Assembly: GCF_004016525.1 (NCBI RefSeq)
Contig: NZ_SACJ01000001.1
Span: 558,001-622,000 of the forward strand
DNA: 64,000 bases
Direction: 5' to 3'
Origin: Flavobacterium sufflavum
GTDB lineage: Bacteria; Bacteroidota; Bacteroidia; Flavobacteriales; Flavobacteriaceae
Shown: piece after piece, positions 1 through 8,257 of the stretch
How positions within the stretch are numbered: the first letter of the stretch is position 1
Layout: each line of letters starts with the position of its first letter
Notes under the pieces: generated by a model
What the model was told of the DNA's origin: nothing
The model's database searches: none
What the model saw: the letters and a program-made list of their open reading frames with translations, nothing else
Translations under genes and position numbers: made by a program

Positions 1-720
1 GAATCGGGTTTCTTATACCTTATTCCGAGTTTTACTATTTGTAATTTGAATTGCGAAGAATATTTAAGTCAGTTTTTTATTCAGTTTTTCGAGGAATCTC
101 CTGATGGAATTTCGCTGTTTAATCATAATAGAAATGTTATGAAATTGCCCGCTACTGAAACTGACATTTCTCTTATAAAACAAATGCTTCAAAACAATCC
201 AGGAAGAGGTATTAACAGATCTAACAATCCAAAAGTTTATGAAAAAGAAGCCTATTACAAAGAATATCAATCTCATAACAGCGAACTAAAACCACATCTA
301 AAATTTGAAAACCAGGGAATTCTATTGCTACTAATTTCCAGATTTTTAAACACCAAGAATTTCAGGCAAAATACATCCCAAAGCATGCCTTCAAAAATTC
401 TGGATACTATGAGTTACATACAACTTCATTTAGACAAAAACCTCAGCGTTGCTGAATTAGCGCAAAGAGTAAATCAAAATCAGGATTATTTTTCGAAACA
501 ATTCCTTATCCATACCGGACAAAGACCTTTGAACTATATTCACGAAAAAAAAATAGAAAGGGCACAATACCTTATTGCAACAACAAACAAGAGTTTTTTA
601 GAAATTGCTTTAGATACCGGTTTTTCTAATTTACCGCATTTTTCAAAAATATTCAAGCAAATAGTAAGTCTAACTCCGGGCGAATACCGCAACAAAAATG
701 ATTTTTACCTCAATAATTAG
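1..720 (+). CDS. AraC-family transcriptional regulator, 5' end outside window
   Basis: The reading frame is open from the first base of the window to the stop at 718-720, so the true start lies upstream. The last ~105 residues form a typical AraC/XylS DNA-binding domain with two helix-turn-helix units: one around 'LSVAELAQRVNQNQDYFSKQF' minus its ends, and a second ending in 'GFSNLPHFSKIFKQ', followed by the usual 'TPGEYR' tail. The N-terminal part resembles the sensory region of flavobacterial AraC proteins; I cannot name a ligand. It lies 48 nt before a sensor kinase gene on the same strand, but nothing ties the two functionally. The family call is firm; the regulated genes are unknown. Confidence 0.85.
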   Translation, partial: ESGFLYLIPSFTICNLNCEEYLSQFFIQFFEESPDGISLFNHNRNVMKLPATETDISLIKQMLQNNPGRGINRSNNPKVYEKEAYYKEYQSHNSELKPHLKFENQGILLLLISRFLNTKNFRQNTSQSMPSKILDTMSYIQLHLDKNLSVAELAQRVNQNQDYFSKQFLIHTGQRPLNYIHEKKIERAQYLIATTNKSFLEIALDTGFSNLPHFSKIFKQIVSLTPGEYRNKNDFYLNN

Positions 721-768
721 CCTTTTTATAACAAGAAGTTTAAATTTGAGTTAGTTAATTCTGTTCTA

Positions 769-1830
769 ATGAAAAAAAACATTTCCTTTTATGCCTGGCA
801 CATCTTAGTATGCATCACTTTTATGCTGCTGCCTTATGCTTTTACATCAACAGGAAGTATTTTTAATTTACCAAATTTATCATATAATGGTCACGACAGA
901 ATCTATTTCTTAATCTATTTTCTTTTACTGCTTTTCTTCTACTTTAATTATTATTGTTTAATTCCCCGATTCTATTTTTCGAATAAAATGGTTTCTTATT
1001 TTGGAATTATCATTGTGTTTCTGTTATTCTTTCTTTGGATTTCGACTCATTTTGATAATCCCGAACGCAATTTTTTGGATTTTGGAAAAAGAATGCCATT
1101 TCACAACAAAATGCCACATTCTTTTCCGCCCCATTTTGACAAAAGAGGCGGCGGCCCTCCTACCCAATACAGCCATACTGTTTTAGTCTATTTGATTGGC
1201 GTGATTTCCAGTTTACTATTTGCCATCAATAATCGTTTGCGAAAAGTTGAAAAAGAAAAAATGCAATCGGAATTGTCTTTCCTGAAAGCCCAAATCAATC
1301 CCCATTTTTTGTTTAACACCTTAAACAGCATTTATGCTTTGGCGATAAAAAAATCAGACAAAACAGCCGATGCGGTAGTACAATTGTCTGAATTAATGCG
1401 TTACATCATCACCAATGCTAATGATGACGTGATTTCCTTAGACAAGGAAATCAATTACATCAATAATTTTGTTGAACTTCAAAAAACCCGTTTAGGCAAC
1501 ACCGTATTAACTGACTACAAAGTGGAAGGAAACCAATACGGAAAATGCATCACGCCATTAATTCTGATTTCTTTTATTGAAAATGCCTTTAAACACGGTG
1601 TTAACCCTAATCAAAATTCGGAAATCAAGATTCATATTAACATTGGAGAAAAAATTTTGAGCTTATTTGTTTCCAATAATAAAGTAAAACCCAATTCGTC
1701 CGAAAATGGTATTGGATTACAAAACACCATAGAAAGACTGAACCATTTGTATCCCGACACTCATGATTTAATAATTAATGACAAACCGGAAACGTACAGT
1801 GTTACACTAAAAATTAAAGTAGGATGTTAA
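769..1830 (+). CDS. LytS/YehU-family sensor histidine kinase
   Basis: A 353-residue membrane kinase. Four hydrophobic segments lie in residues ~8-160, with a short Pro/His/Gly-rich stretch (about 100-130) between the third and fourth. The phosphoacceptor motif 'QINPHFLFNTLNSIY' places His179 as the phosphorylated residue, typical of the His_kinase family PF06580. The ATP-binding part has the N box 'FIENAFKHGV' and the G box 'GIGLQNTIERL'. Its stop overlaps the start of the LytTR regulator by 7 nt, so the two are translationally coupled and form a cognate pair. The signal sensed is unknown; the His/Met/Pro-rich loop could bind a ligand or metal, which is only inference. Confidence 0.93.
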   Translation: MKKNISFYAWHILVCITFMLLPYAFTSTGSIFNLPNLSYNGHDRIYFLIYFLLLLFFYFNYYCLIPRFYFSNKMVSYFGIIIVFLLFFLWISTHFDNPERNFLDFGKRMPFHNKMPHSFPPHFDKRGGGPPTQYSHTVLVYLIGVISSLLFAINNRLRKVEKEKMQSELSFLKAQINPHFLFNTLNSIYALAIKKSDKTADAVVQLSELMRYIITNANDDVISLDKEINYINNFVELQKTRLGNTVLTDYKVEGNQYGKCITPLILISFIENAFKHGVNPNQNSEIKIHINIGEKILSLFVSNNKVKPNSSENGIGLQNTIERLNHLYPDTHDLIINDKPETYSVTLKIKVGC

Positions 1831-2513
1831 AAGCAATTGCATTAGATGACGAACCATTGGCATTAGAGGTTTTGCAAAGTTTTTGCAATCAGATGGATGT
1901 GGTTGAATTAGAAAAAAGGTTCACCAAATCAGACGACGCTTTTAAATATTTGAGAAAATATCCCGTCGACTTATTGTTTCTGGACATCAATATGCCATCG
2001 ATTTCGGGGATTGATTTTTATAAAAAATTACCTCACAAAACGATGGTCATTTTCACCACCGCCTATTCAGAATATGCTGTTGAAGGTTTTACATTAAGCG
2101 CCACCGATTATATTTTAAAACCTTTTACTTTTTCAAGATTCCAACAGGCCGTAGAAAAAGCTTATTCTCAATGGAAATTGCAAAACCAGGATCCTGAACA
2201 ACAATACCTTTTTATCCGCGCCGATTACAGTCTGATAAAAATCCTATTCTCGGATATTTTATTTATCGAAGGATTGGATGATTACCTAAAAATCCACATT
2301 CAGAATCAAAAAACAGTCGTTGCCCGAATGACATTAAAAGCACTTTTAGAAAAACTGCCTCAAACGGAATTTATCAGGGTACATCGCTCTTTTATTGTAC
2401 CTATTTCCAAAATTGACAAAGTCCGCAACAAAATCATTTACATCAACGATGAAGAAATTCCGGTAAGTGCCAGTTATGAAACTGCTTTTTTTGCTTTGCT
2501 CAACAAAGAATAA
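1824..2513 (+). CDS. LytTR-family response regulator
   Basis: A 229-residue regulator with an N-terminal receiver domain (residues 1-115) and a C-terminal LytTR DNA-binding domain (~125-229). The acceptor is Asp54 in 'LFLDINMPS'; acidic-pocket residues (DDE, 8-10) and the 'KP' lysine (in 'DYILKPF') are in place. The LytTR part shows 'FIEGLDDYLKIHI' and 'FIRVHRSFIVP', the usual family signatures. It starts inside the kinase stop region (ATG at 1824, kinase stop at 1830), so it is co-translated with it. Targets are not visible. LytTR proteins commonly bind paired direct repeats upstream of membrane or surface genes; no such pair was identified here. Confidence 0.94.
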   Translation: MLKAIALDDEPLALEVLQSFCNQMDVVELEKRFTKSDDAFKYLRKYPVDLLFLDINMPSISGIDFYKKLPHKTMVIFTTAYSEYAVEGFTLSATDYILKPFTFSRFQQAVEKAYSQWKLQNQDPEQQYLFIRADYSLIKILFSDILFIEGLDDYLKIHIQNQKTVVARMTLKALLEKLPQTEFIRVHRSFIVPISKIDKVRNKIIYINDEEIPVSASYETAFFALLNKE

Positions 2514-2648
2514 TTTTTTTATCGAAAACAAATTTAAACCCATTTTTTATCTTTCTACCGCTTAAAACCACCCCGTTACCTCATAAATTTTAATGCATTT
2601 AGAAGTTTAAATACCTTTATATCCATAACCCTATAAATTGTATTTAGT

Positions 2649-3407
2649 ATGGAAAGAAAAGATTTTTTAAAAGGATTAGGACTAGTAGGATTAGGATCTT
2701 TGGCTGTACCCATAATCAGTTCTTGTGGAAGTGATGACGACTCATCTACCGATTCAAGTGCAACCGACACCACCCAGGCTACTGATACCGGAAGTTCTTC
2801 GGGTTCTTCAACTTGTACTGTTTCGCCATCAGAAACAGCAGGACCATTCCCTACTAAAAGCCCTTCATCATTAGTCAAATCAGATATTACCAGCGATAGA
2901 ACTGGAGTTCCTTTCACGATAAACATCACAATCCAAAATAAAAATGCCAGTTGCGCTGCTCTTGCAGGTGCAATCGTTGATATTTGGCATTGTGACAAAG
3001 ACGGTTATTATTCAGAATACGGAGGAACCGGAATGCAATCGGCTGATTTTACTGCTGTTCATTTTTTAAGAGGAAGGCAAATCACTAATGCTAATGGACT
3101 GGTTAGTTTTACCTCAATTTTCCCGGGATGGTACAGCGGAAGAGCCACACACATTCACGTACACATTTACAATTCGGCTGGAACTTCTTTATTGGTTACC
3201 CAAATTGCCTTTCCTGAAGGTTCCGGCAGCGCTGTGGTTCTGGTTAATGCTTCAACTGCAAATGGATATACCAAGGGAATGAGCGGATACACTTATAACG
3301 CTAATGACAATGTTTTTTCGGATGGAGTAAGCAGTGAACTATCTACCGTAACCGGAAGTGTTGCAGCGGGATTTGTATTAACACATACCATAAATGTAGC
3401 GGGCTAA
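2649..3407 (+). CDS. Intradiol ring-cleavage dioxygenase-like lipoprotein
   Basis: 252 residues. The N-terminus is a short signal ('RKDFLKGLG' then a hydrophobic stretch) ending in the lipobox 'SSCG' near residue 26, followed by a Ser/Thr/Asp-rich linker (~27-57). The rest matches the protocatechuate/catechol intradiol dioxygenase fold: 'SPSETAGPFP', 'VDIWHCDKDGYYSEY', then 'FLRGRQITNANG' and 'GWYSGRATHIHVHIY'. The Tyr/Tyr/His/His residues needed to bind non-heme Fe(III) can be picked out. Being a lipoprotein makes it unlikely to be an ordinary cytoplasmic catechol catabolic enzyme; exported members are common in Bacteroidota with unknown substrate. No aromatic-degradation genes lie nearby. 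The start carries only one Arg of a Tat-like motif. Confidence 0.85.
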   Translation: MERKDFLKGLGLVGLGSLAVPIISSCGSDDDSSTDSSATDTTQATDTGSSSGSSTCTVSPSETAGPFPTKSPSSLVKSDITSDRTGVPFTINITIQNKNASCAALAGAIVDIWHCDKDGYYSEYGGTGMQSADFTAVHFLRGRQITNANGLVSFTSIFPGWYSGRATHIHVHIYNSAGTSLLVTQIAFPEGSGSAVVLVNASTANGYTKGMSGYTYNANDNVFSDGVSSELSTVTGSVAAGFVLTHTINVAG

Positions 3408-3423
3408 TTTGATTCCCAAAATT

Positions 3424-4089
3424 ATGATAAAGCAACATCCCGCCCAAATGTATCTGGCAACAGCAAGAGAGCAACGGCAAACTAAGGGCTACAATTGTTG
3501 GTCAACATTTAGTATCGAAAATTATCAAGAAAAAACAAAAGATTTGGGTTCTTTATTTCTTTTTAATTATCAGATACTAGCGCCACATCAAAGAACAACA
3601 ATGTTAGCCCAAGCCGATTGTTTGTACTATATTTTACCACTCTATGGCGGAATTGAGTATCAGAATAAACTAATTACAACTGAAGAAATCCAACAAATTG
3701 TTTTCAATAAAGAAACTTCATTTGAAGTATCAAATCCGTTTGATGAAAACGTGAGCTTTTTACAAATTGGTTTTAAAACCAATGAGCCAAGCCTTGAAAA
3801 CAAATCACTTAAATTTGATTTCGAAGAAAAAAACAAACTCATTACTTTATTCAAAAACAATACTGCCACTGCTTTTATAGCTCAATTTGATGGAAGGAAA
3901 GAAGCTCATTACCAACTCCAAAACAAAGAAAACGTTATTTTTGTTTACATAATCAACGGTGCATTCGAATTTGAAAACAGACTTCTTGAAAGTGGTGACG
4001 CTTTAAGTTTAAAAGAAATAGAAGATGTAGAATGGGAATCTTTATCAGAAAATGCCATGTTGCTACTCATCGAAATACCATCAGTATGA
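3424..4089 (+). CDS. Pirin-like cupin protein
   Basis: The ATG at 3424 ('MIKQHPAQMYLA') is preferred over an in-frame TTG at 3409. The N-terminal 'ATAREQRQTKGYNCWSTFS' region and the following cupin strands match the layout of pirin/quercetin 2,3-dioxygenase-like (YhaK) proteins. The metal-binding HxH...H.E residues of active pirins are not evident: the position normally 'HPHxxxE' reads 'APHQRTTML', so this member may have lost its metal site. It follows the intradiol dioxygenase-like gene by 16 nt and overlaps the next gene by 4 nt (ATGA), so the three probably form one operon. Function is unassigned; the family call is moderately sure. Confidence 0.65.
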   Translation: MIKQHPAQMYLATAREQRQTKGYNCWSTFSIENYQEKTKDLGSLFLFNYQILAPHQRTTMLAQADCLYYILPLYGGIEYQNKLITTEEIQQIVFNKETSFEVSNPFDENVSFLQIGFKTNEPSLENKSLKFDFEEKNKLITLFKNNTATAFIAQFDGRKEAHYQLQNKENVIFVYIINGAFEFENRLLESGDALSLKEIEDVEWESLSENAMLLLIEIPSV

Positions 4090-4589
4090 ACTATAAATCA
4101 AAAATACGATTAGCCTATCGCTTTGAAATTGAACAAAGTGCTACTCTAACCTGGGACAAATACGTTTTTGAAGATACTTATCAGGAATATTTATTGCAGC
4201 ACCAACAATTTAATTCGAAAGAAAATCCGAAAAAGACTTTCAGGGAATTACTGGCCGAGAATGAAAAGGCTTCACAACTGCATTATCTCGTAGGCATCGC
4301 TGCAAATAACTATGTCCAACAATTAAAAGGAAATTGCTACCGCGTAGCCGATGCCTTAGGAAAAAACTTTTTCCCCTTTATAAATTACCAATTAGACATT
4401 ATAAATACCGACATTACCGATATTTCCAAACACAAAATAGGCATTACATTTTATTCGCCTTTGCTTACTTATTTAGGAATGGTTGACAACCACTTTCTGC
4501 TTTCTAAAACCACCGATGACGGCAATGAATTTGAAACCTTTATGATTGCCGCTCAACCTCATTTGTCTGTTTGTTATTTGAAAGAATAA
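4086..4589 (+). CDS. Hypothetical protein, co-translated with the pirin-like gene
   Basis: 167 residues. I chose the ATG at 4086 because it overlaps the upstream stop in an ATGA junction; a longer frame from 4032 would sit inside the upstream gene. The protein has no signal peptide or membrane segment, so it should be cytoplasmic. It begins 'MNYKSKIRLAYRF' and ends 'FMIAAQPHLSVCYLKE'. I do not recognise the family. The overlap with the pirin-like gene and the strong terminator 24 nt after its stop mark it as the last gene of the 2649-4589 operon. Confidence 0.75.
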   Translation: MNYKSKIRLAYRFEIEQSATLTWDKYVFEDTYQEYLLQHQQFNSKENPKKTFRELLAENEKASQLHYLVGIAANNYVQQLKGNCYRVADALGKNFFPFINYQLDIINTDITDISKHKIGITFYSPLLTYLGMVDNHFLLSKTTDDGNEFETFMIAAQPHLSVCYLKE

Positions 4590-4612
4590 GAAAAAAATAA
4601 AAACAATTATTG

Positions 4613-4655
4613 AAAGCCTTTTTTTAATCTCAAAGTGAGATTAAAAAAAGGCTTT
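4613..4655 (+). terminator. Rho-independent terminator after the dioxygenase/pirin operon
   Basis: A long hairpin pairs 'AAAGCC' plus a T-rich stretch and 'TTAATCTCA' with 'TGAGATTAA', an A-rich stretch and 'GGCTTT' around the loop 'AAG', ending in a T run. The A-rich and T-rich stem halves are symmetric, so it could act in both directions, but the only gene entering it is on the plus strand. The following 265 bases up to the gene at 4922 hold no coding region that I can support, only AT-rich DNA and one promoter element. Confidence 0.9.
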
Positions 4656-4887
4656 TTGCATACACACCAACCAAACCAAAATCATTTGACTTTAAACAAC
4701 TTACCAAACAACCAATTTATTTATCAACAAAAAATCTTACTTTTTTATCTGTTTCAAAATCAATATTAAAAACAAAAAAAATCGTTATAATGCGCATTTT
4801 ACCGATGTTTTGCTTTTTTTTAAAAAATTTGTAACTATTTTATTAAAAATAAAATGTTAATAACTAAGGAAATCAATTTTAATTCTA

Positions 4888-4895
4888 TAATTTTG
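4888..4895 (+). promoter_or_regulatory. Bacteroidota -7 promoter element (TAATTTTG) before the gliding operon
   Basis: The sequence fits the TAnnTTTG -7 consensus of Bacteroidota and lies 26 nt before the ATG at 4922. No clear TTG -33 partner is present at the expected distance. As the first gene after a strong terminator, 4922 is the natural start of the sprC-D-B-F transcription unit. Confidence 0.5.
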
Positions 4896-4921
4896 TCTAT
4901 AACAAGTTTAATTATTAAGAC

Positions 4922-5362
4922 ATGAAAGCGAAGGTTTTTCTTTTAAGTATTTTTATACTATCTACTGCTGCGACTTTTTCGCAAAACAAGACTATTCCCA
5001 AAGGCATTATAAGCACTGATGCAGTAATAAAAAAATACCATGATTTAGACGAATTAAAAACTAAACAAAAAGGGGAGCTTTTAGAGTTATACGTTGAACG
5101 TATAAAAGTTCTTGTAAAAACATTACCATACATTGCTTTTGCAACAAAACCAGGAATTACAACTGCTGACATAGGAATTCCAAATGATTCCGATAATAGA
5201 AAAGTGATTGACACACAATCAGAAAGCACAGCCGCTTATCTGGAATCAACAATTGAATTTCAAAAAAAATTGTTACCCTATTCAGACAAGGATAACCTAA
5301 TTGCAGCAATTTTATTTTATGAAAATATAATGAAATCATTACATGAATTTGAAGGCTTATAA
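4922..5362 (+). CDS. Exported hypothetical protein, first gene of the gliding operon
   Basis: 146 residues with a clear Sec signal peptide (KAK, a hydrophobic core, cleavage after 'ATFSQ' near residue 21). The mature part is mostly helical and charged ('YHDLDELKTKQKGELLELY'), with no Cys lipobox, no membrane segment and no T9SS tail, so it is probably periplasmic. I do not recognise a domain. It is 55 nt before the next gene and precedes sprC-like and sprD-like genes, the place where the F. johnsoniae sprB operon also carries extra genes. A role in assembly or transport of the adhesin is inferred from position only. Confidence 0.75.
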   Translation: MKAKVFLLSIFILSTAATFSQNKTIPKGIISTDAVIKKYHDLDELKTKQKGELLELYVERIKVLVKTLPYIAFATKPGITTADIGIPNDSDNRKVIDTQSESTAAYLESTIEFQKKLLPYSDKDNLIAAILFYENIMKSLHEFEGL

Positions 5363-5417
5363 ATATGTCTTACTTCTTTTTTGATTCGACAGTATTAATA
5401 ATTTCATCTTTTAGCTT

Positions 5418-6704
5418 ATGAAAAACTTTACTCAAATTATAGGAATGTTTCTTTTGGTGATTTTCAGTGCAAATGCACAACAAGAAAAAGGAATAACAGG
5501 GTTAAATAATTGGCTAAATAATTGGACTGAATTCAAATCCAATAAAGCTGATTATGGTGAAGCGAATCAAATATTGGCAGGAAACATTACTGCCAACACA
5601 AAATTATACAAGAAGAACGTTTACTTATTACAAGGAAGCGTTTATGTCTCAAACAATGCAATTCTTACCATCGAACCGGGAACTGTAATACTATGTGATT
5701 CTGAATCTAAGGCTGCATTGATTATTACCAAAGGTGCCTCCTTAATAGCCGATGGTTTAGAAACTGACCCAATTGTTTTTACTTCTAACAAAAGTTTCAA
5801 AAAAGCAGGCGATTGGGGAGGAATAATAGTGTTAGGCGATGCTCCTATTAACAAATTCGGAAGCGTTTCTTCGGTTAATTTCGATTTAGATCCTCTACAA
5901 ACATCATACGGAGGAACAAATTCTGGCTGTAATTCAGGTATTTTGCGATATGTAAGAATAGAATTTGCCGGAGCAAAAGTAAATGGAGGAAATTTCAATT
6001 CTTTGTTATTAGCCGGAATAGGTAATAAAACTATAATTGAAAACATTATGGTAAGTTATTCTGGCGGTGATTCTTTTGAAATTTATGGTGGCGAACTAAA
6101 CTTAACTAAGCTGATCTCCTTTAAATCCAGTAATGATGACTTCAAATTTAACTATGGTGCCCAATGCAACATAAGTAATTCATTGGCAATCCGCTCTTCA
6201 TTTTTATCAAGCAAACTAGGTTCAAGATGTTTAGACATTGCTTCCTACAGCAAAAGAGAAGAAGTTGATTTCTCAAAAAAACAAACATCAGTAGTTGCAA
6301 CAAATTTAACCTTAGTCAACAATAGCGATAACATTAATGCCGACATAGAATCAGGATTGATTAAAGAGGCTATTTATGTTGCCGAAAACACTTCTCTTGA
6401 ATGTAAAAGAACAGTTGTTTCAGGTTTTAATCCAGCCGTTTTATTAGACAGTAAAATGGAAGTTAATGATGCAAATCTAAACAAAATCAAATTTGAACAG
6501 ATGTATTTTAATTTCTGCAAAGGAAATATTTTCACAGAATTTAATTCCAATAATGAAGATTTAGAGAATTGGTATGGCAACAGTATTTTCTCGAATGTTT
6601 ATGCTAAAAGTGACAACAAAGAAACTTTTATTGATTGCTTAAACGAAAAAAGACCTGATTACAGATTGCGAATAGGTAAAATCATTGCCTCTAGTGTAGA
6701 TTAA
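5418..6704 (+). CDS. Exported parallel beta-helix-like protein
   Basis: 428 residues with a signal peptide ending at 'SANAQ' (~residue 20). The region from ~50 to ~300 has the pattern of Bacteroidota beta-helix surface proteins: 'LTIEPGTVILCD', 'ASLIADGLETDPIVFTS', 'GDWGGIIVLGDAPIN', 'LRYVRIEFAGAKVNGG', each being a strand-turn repeat of the pectate-lyase-like type. There is no C-terminal T9SS sorting domain and no lipobox, so the final location is uncertain (periplasm or outer membrane face). It stands between the first operon gene and the sprC-like gene. Related proteins are often annotated only as 'hypothetical' or 'T9SS-associated'; no enzymatic residues stand out. Confidence 0.75.
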   Translation: MKNFTQIIGMFLLVIFSANAQQEKGITGLNNWLNNWTEFKSNKADYGEANQILAGNITANTKLYKKNVYLLQGSVYVSNNAILTIEPGTVILCDSESKAALIITKGASLIADGLETDPIVFTSNKSFKKAGDWGGIIVLGDAPINKFGSVSSVNFDLDPLQTSYGGTNSGCNSGILRYVRIEFAGAKVNGGNFNSLLLAGIGNKTIIENIMVSYSGGDSFEIYGGELNLTKLISFKSSNDDFKFNYGAQCNISNSLAIRSSFLSSKLGSRCLDIASYSKREEVDFSKKQTSVVATNLTLVNNSDNINADIESGLIKEAIYVAENTSLECKRTVVSGFNPAVLLDSKMEVNDANLNKIKFEQMYFNFCKGNIFTEFNSNNEDLENWYGNSIFSNVYAKSDNKETFIDCLNEKRPDYRLRIGKIIASSVD

Positions 6705-6809
6705 ACAACTTATTTCTAGAATTTTATATTTCAACCAGAAAAAGTAACATTAATATAAATTGTCTCCAAGTTATATTTTTAATTATGCTAAAAAAGAGTC
6801 TTTTAAGGA

Positions 6810-8252
6810 ATGAATACTACCGTGAAAAAAATATTTTGTTTTTTATATTTTGCTCTATTTTTAGCAACAACTTCTTATGCTCAAATTAGTATCGGAACTC
6901 CTAATCTCGGTTTTAGCCAAATTTGTACTGATGCTACTTACAATGCTACAAAGCCTTTTACGGTAAGCTTTTCTTTTTCACCTGTTTCCGGACTAAACTC
7001 ATCAAATCAATTTATAGTAGAACTATCAGATGCCAGTGGAAATTTTACAACTCCCACTACTCTAGTTAGTTCTAATCAGGGCGCAATAACCACCTCCCCT
7101 GCAACTTTAAATTTTTCTGTACCAACAACTATGGCTGGAGAACAGTACAAAATTAGAATCAGAAGCACCAGTCCGGCGGCAACAAGTACAAATTCAGTTT
7201 CCTTTTCAGCATATTATCAAATTCAAAACAGTCCGTTCTCTATTAACAATTTTGTTCCTACAGCCACCTATTGTCCTGGAGGAAATTATGTTTTAAAAAT
7301 TGATAATCCGGGAACGGGAACTAATGATTCTCCGTTAAAATATCCTGCATTAACATACAAATGGTTTAAAGAACCATCACTGACCCCTATTGCCACAACT
7401 TCAAGTTTGACCGTTAACCAAGCCGGAACCTATTACGTTGAGACAAATTATGGCAGCTGTACATCAAATTCATATTCTAACAGAGTAAGCGTTTCAGAAG
7501 CTTCAGGTCAGTCAGCATCCATAACCTCAAGTCTTGGAAACCCTTTTTGTTCTAATGGAAATGCTACAACACTTACCACTCAAACAGGAAATAGCTATAA
7601 ATGGTATAAAAACAATGTTTTAATATCTGGAGCAAATAGCAATACTTATACAACAAATGAAGAAGGTTTATACTCTGTTAATGTTGACTTTGGAAGTTGT
7701 ATCTCCACGGCTACTATCAATTTGCAAAAAGTAAAATTCACTAGTTCTCTAAACATTTCAGAAACATATACATTAAGCGAAGGAGAGACAAAAAATGTTA
7801 TTACAACAACAGATGCCGTAAATCCATCTTACAGATGGTATTTAGATGATGTTGCAATAACAGGAGCCACTGCTGCTAGTCTAAACATAAACCAAATGGG
7901 AAATTACAAAGTTATCATTACCCAAAACTCTGGTTGCATTTCATATAATGAAATGCTTTTTACTATAAATAGTTTTATTGATAGCAATGCGGTTACAATA
8001 CCCAATTTGATAAGTCCCAATAGCGATGGAATAAATGATACCTGGGTGATACCTCAAGAATATACCAGCGGTACAAATACCGAAATAATTATGATGAATT
8101 CATCAGGTGAATTAGTGTTTAAAACGGATAATTATTTAAACAATTGGCCTGAAAGCATATTAAATTTTAAAAATATCAATCCTGTATATTATTACATTAT
8201 CCGAACAAAAGACGGAAAAGTAAAAAAAGGGTCTATAACTGTAGTAAAATAA
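6810..8252 (+). CDS. sprC: SprC-like gliding protein with T9SS type B sorting domain
   Basis: 480 residues. Signal peptide ends at 'TTSYAQ' (~residue 24). The middle holds about three Ig-like/PKD-like modules, each with a W and Cys pair ('YKWFKEPS', 'YKWYKNN', 'YRWYLDD'). The C-terminal ~90 residues are a gliding motility-associated (CHU_C, T9SS type B) domain: 'IPNLISPNSDGINDTWVIP' through a final 'KKGSITVVK', so the protein should be exported by the type IX system. It lies 5 nt before the sprD-like gene. The order C-D-B-F equals the published F. johnsoniae sprCDBF operon, where sprC mutants fail to spread on agar. The symbol rests on order and domain, not on alignment. Confidence 0.78.
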   Translation: MNTTVKKIFCFLYFALFLATTSYAQISIGTPNLGFSQICTDATYNATKPFTVSFSFSPVSGLNSSNQFIVELSDASGNFTTPTTLVSSNQGAITTSPATLNFSVPTTMAGEQYKIRIRSTSPAATSTNSVSFSAYYQIQNSPFSINNFVPTATYCPGGNYVLKIDNPGTGTNDSPLKYPALTYKWFKEPSLTPIATTSSLTVNQAGTYYVETNYGSCTSNSYSNRVSVSEASGQSASITSSLGNPFCSNGNATTLTTQTGNSYKWYKNNVLISGANSNTYTTNEEGLYSVNVDFGSCISTATINLQKVKFTSSLNISETYTLSEGETKNVITTTDAVNPSYRWYLDDVAITGATAASLNINQMGNYKVIITQNSGCISYNEMLFTINSFIDSNAVTIPNLISPNSDGINDTWVIPQEYTSGTNTEIIMMNSSGELVFKTDNYLNNWPESILNFKNINPVYYYIIRTKDGKVKKGSITVVK

Positions 8253-8257
8253 AATAG

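Noticed and set aside
2649..2730. Twin-arginine (Tat) signal on the dioxygenase-like lipoprotein
   Set aside because: The sequence has ERKDFLK with one Arg only, so Tat export is not supported; the Cys lipobox fits Sec lipoprotein export.
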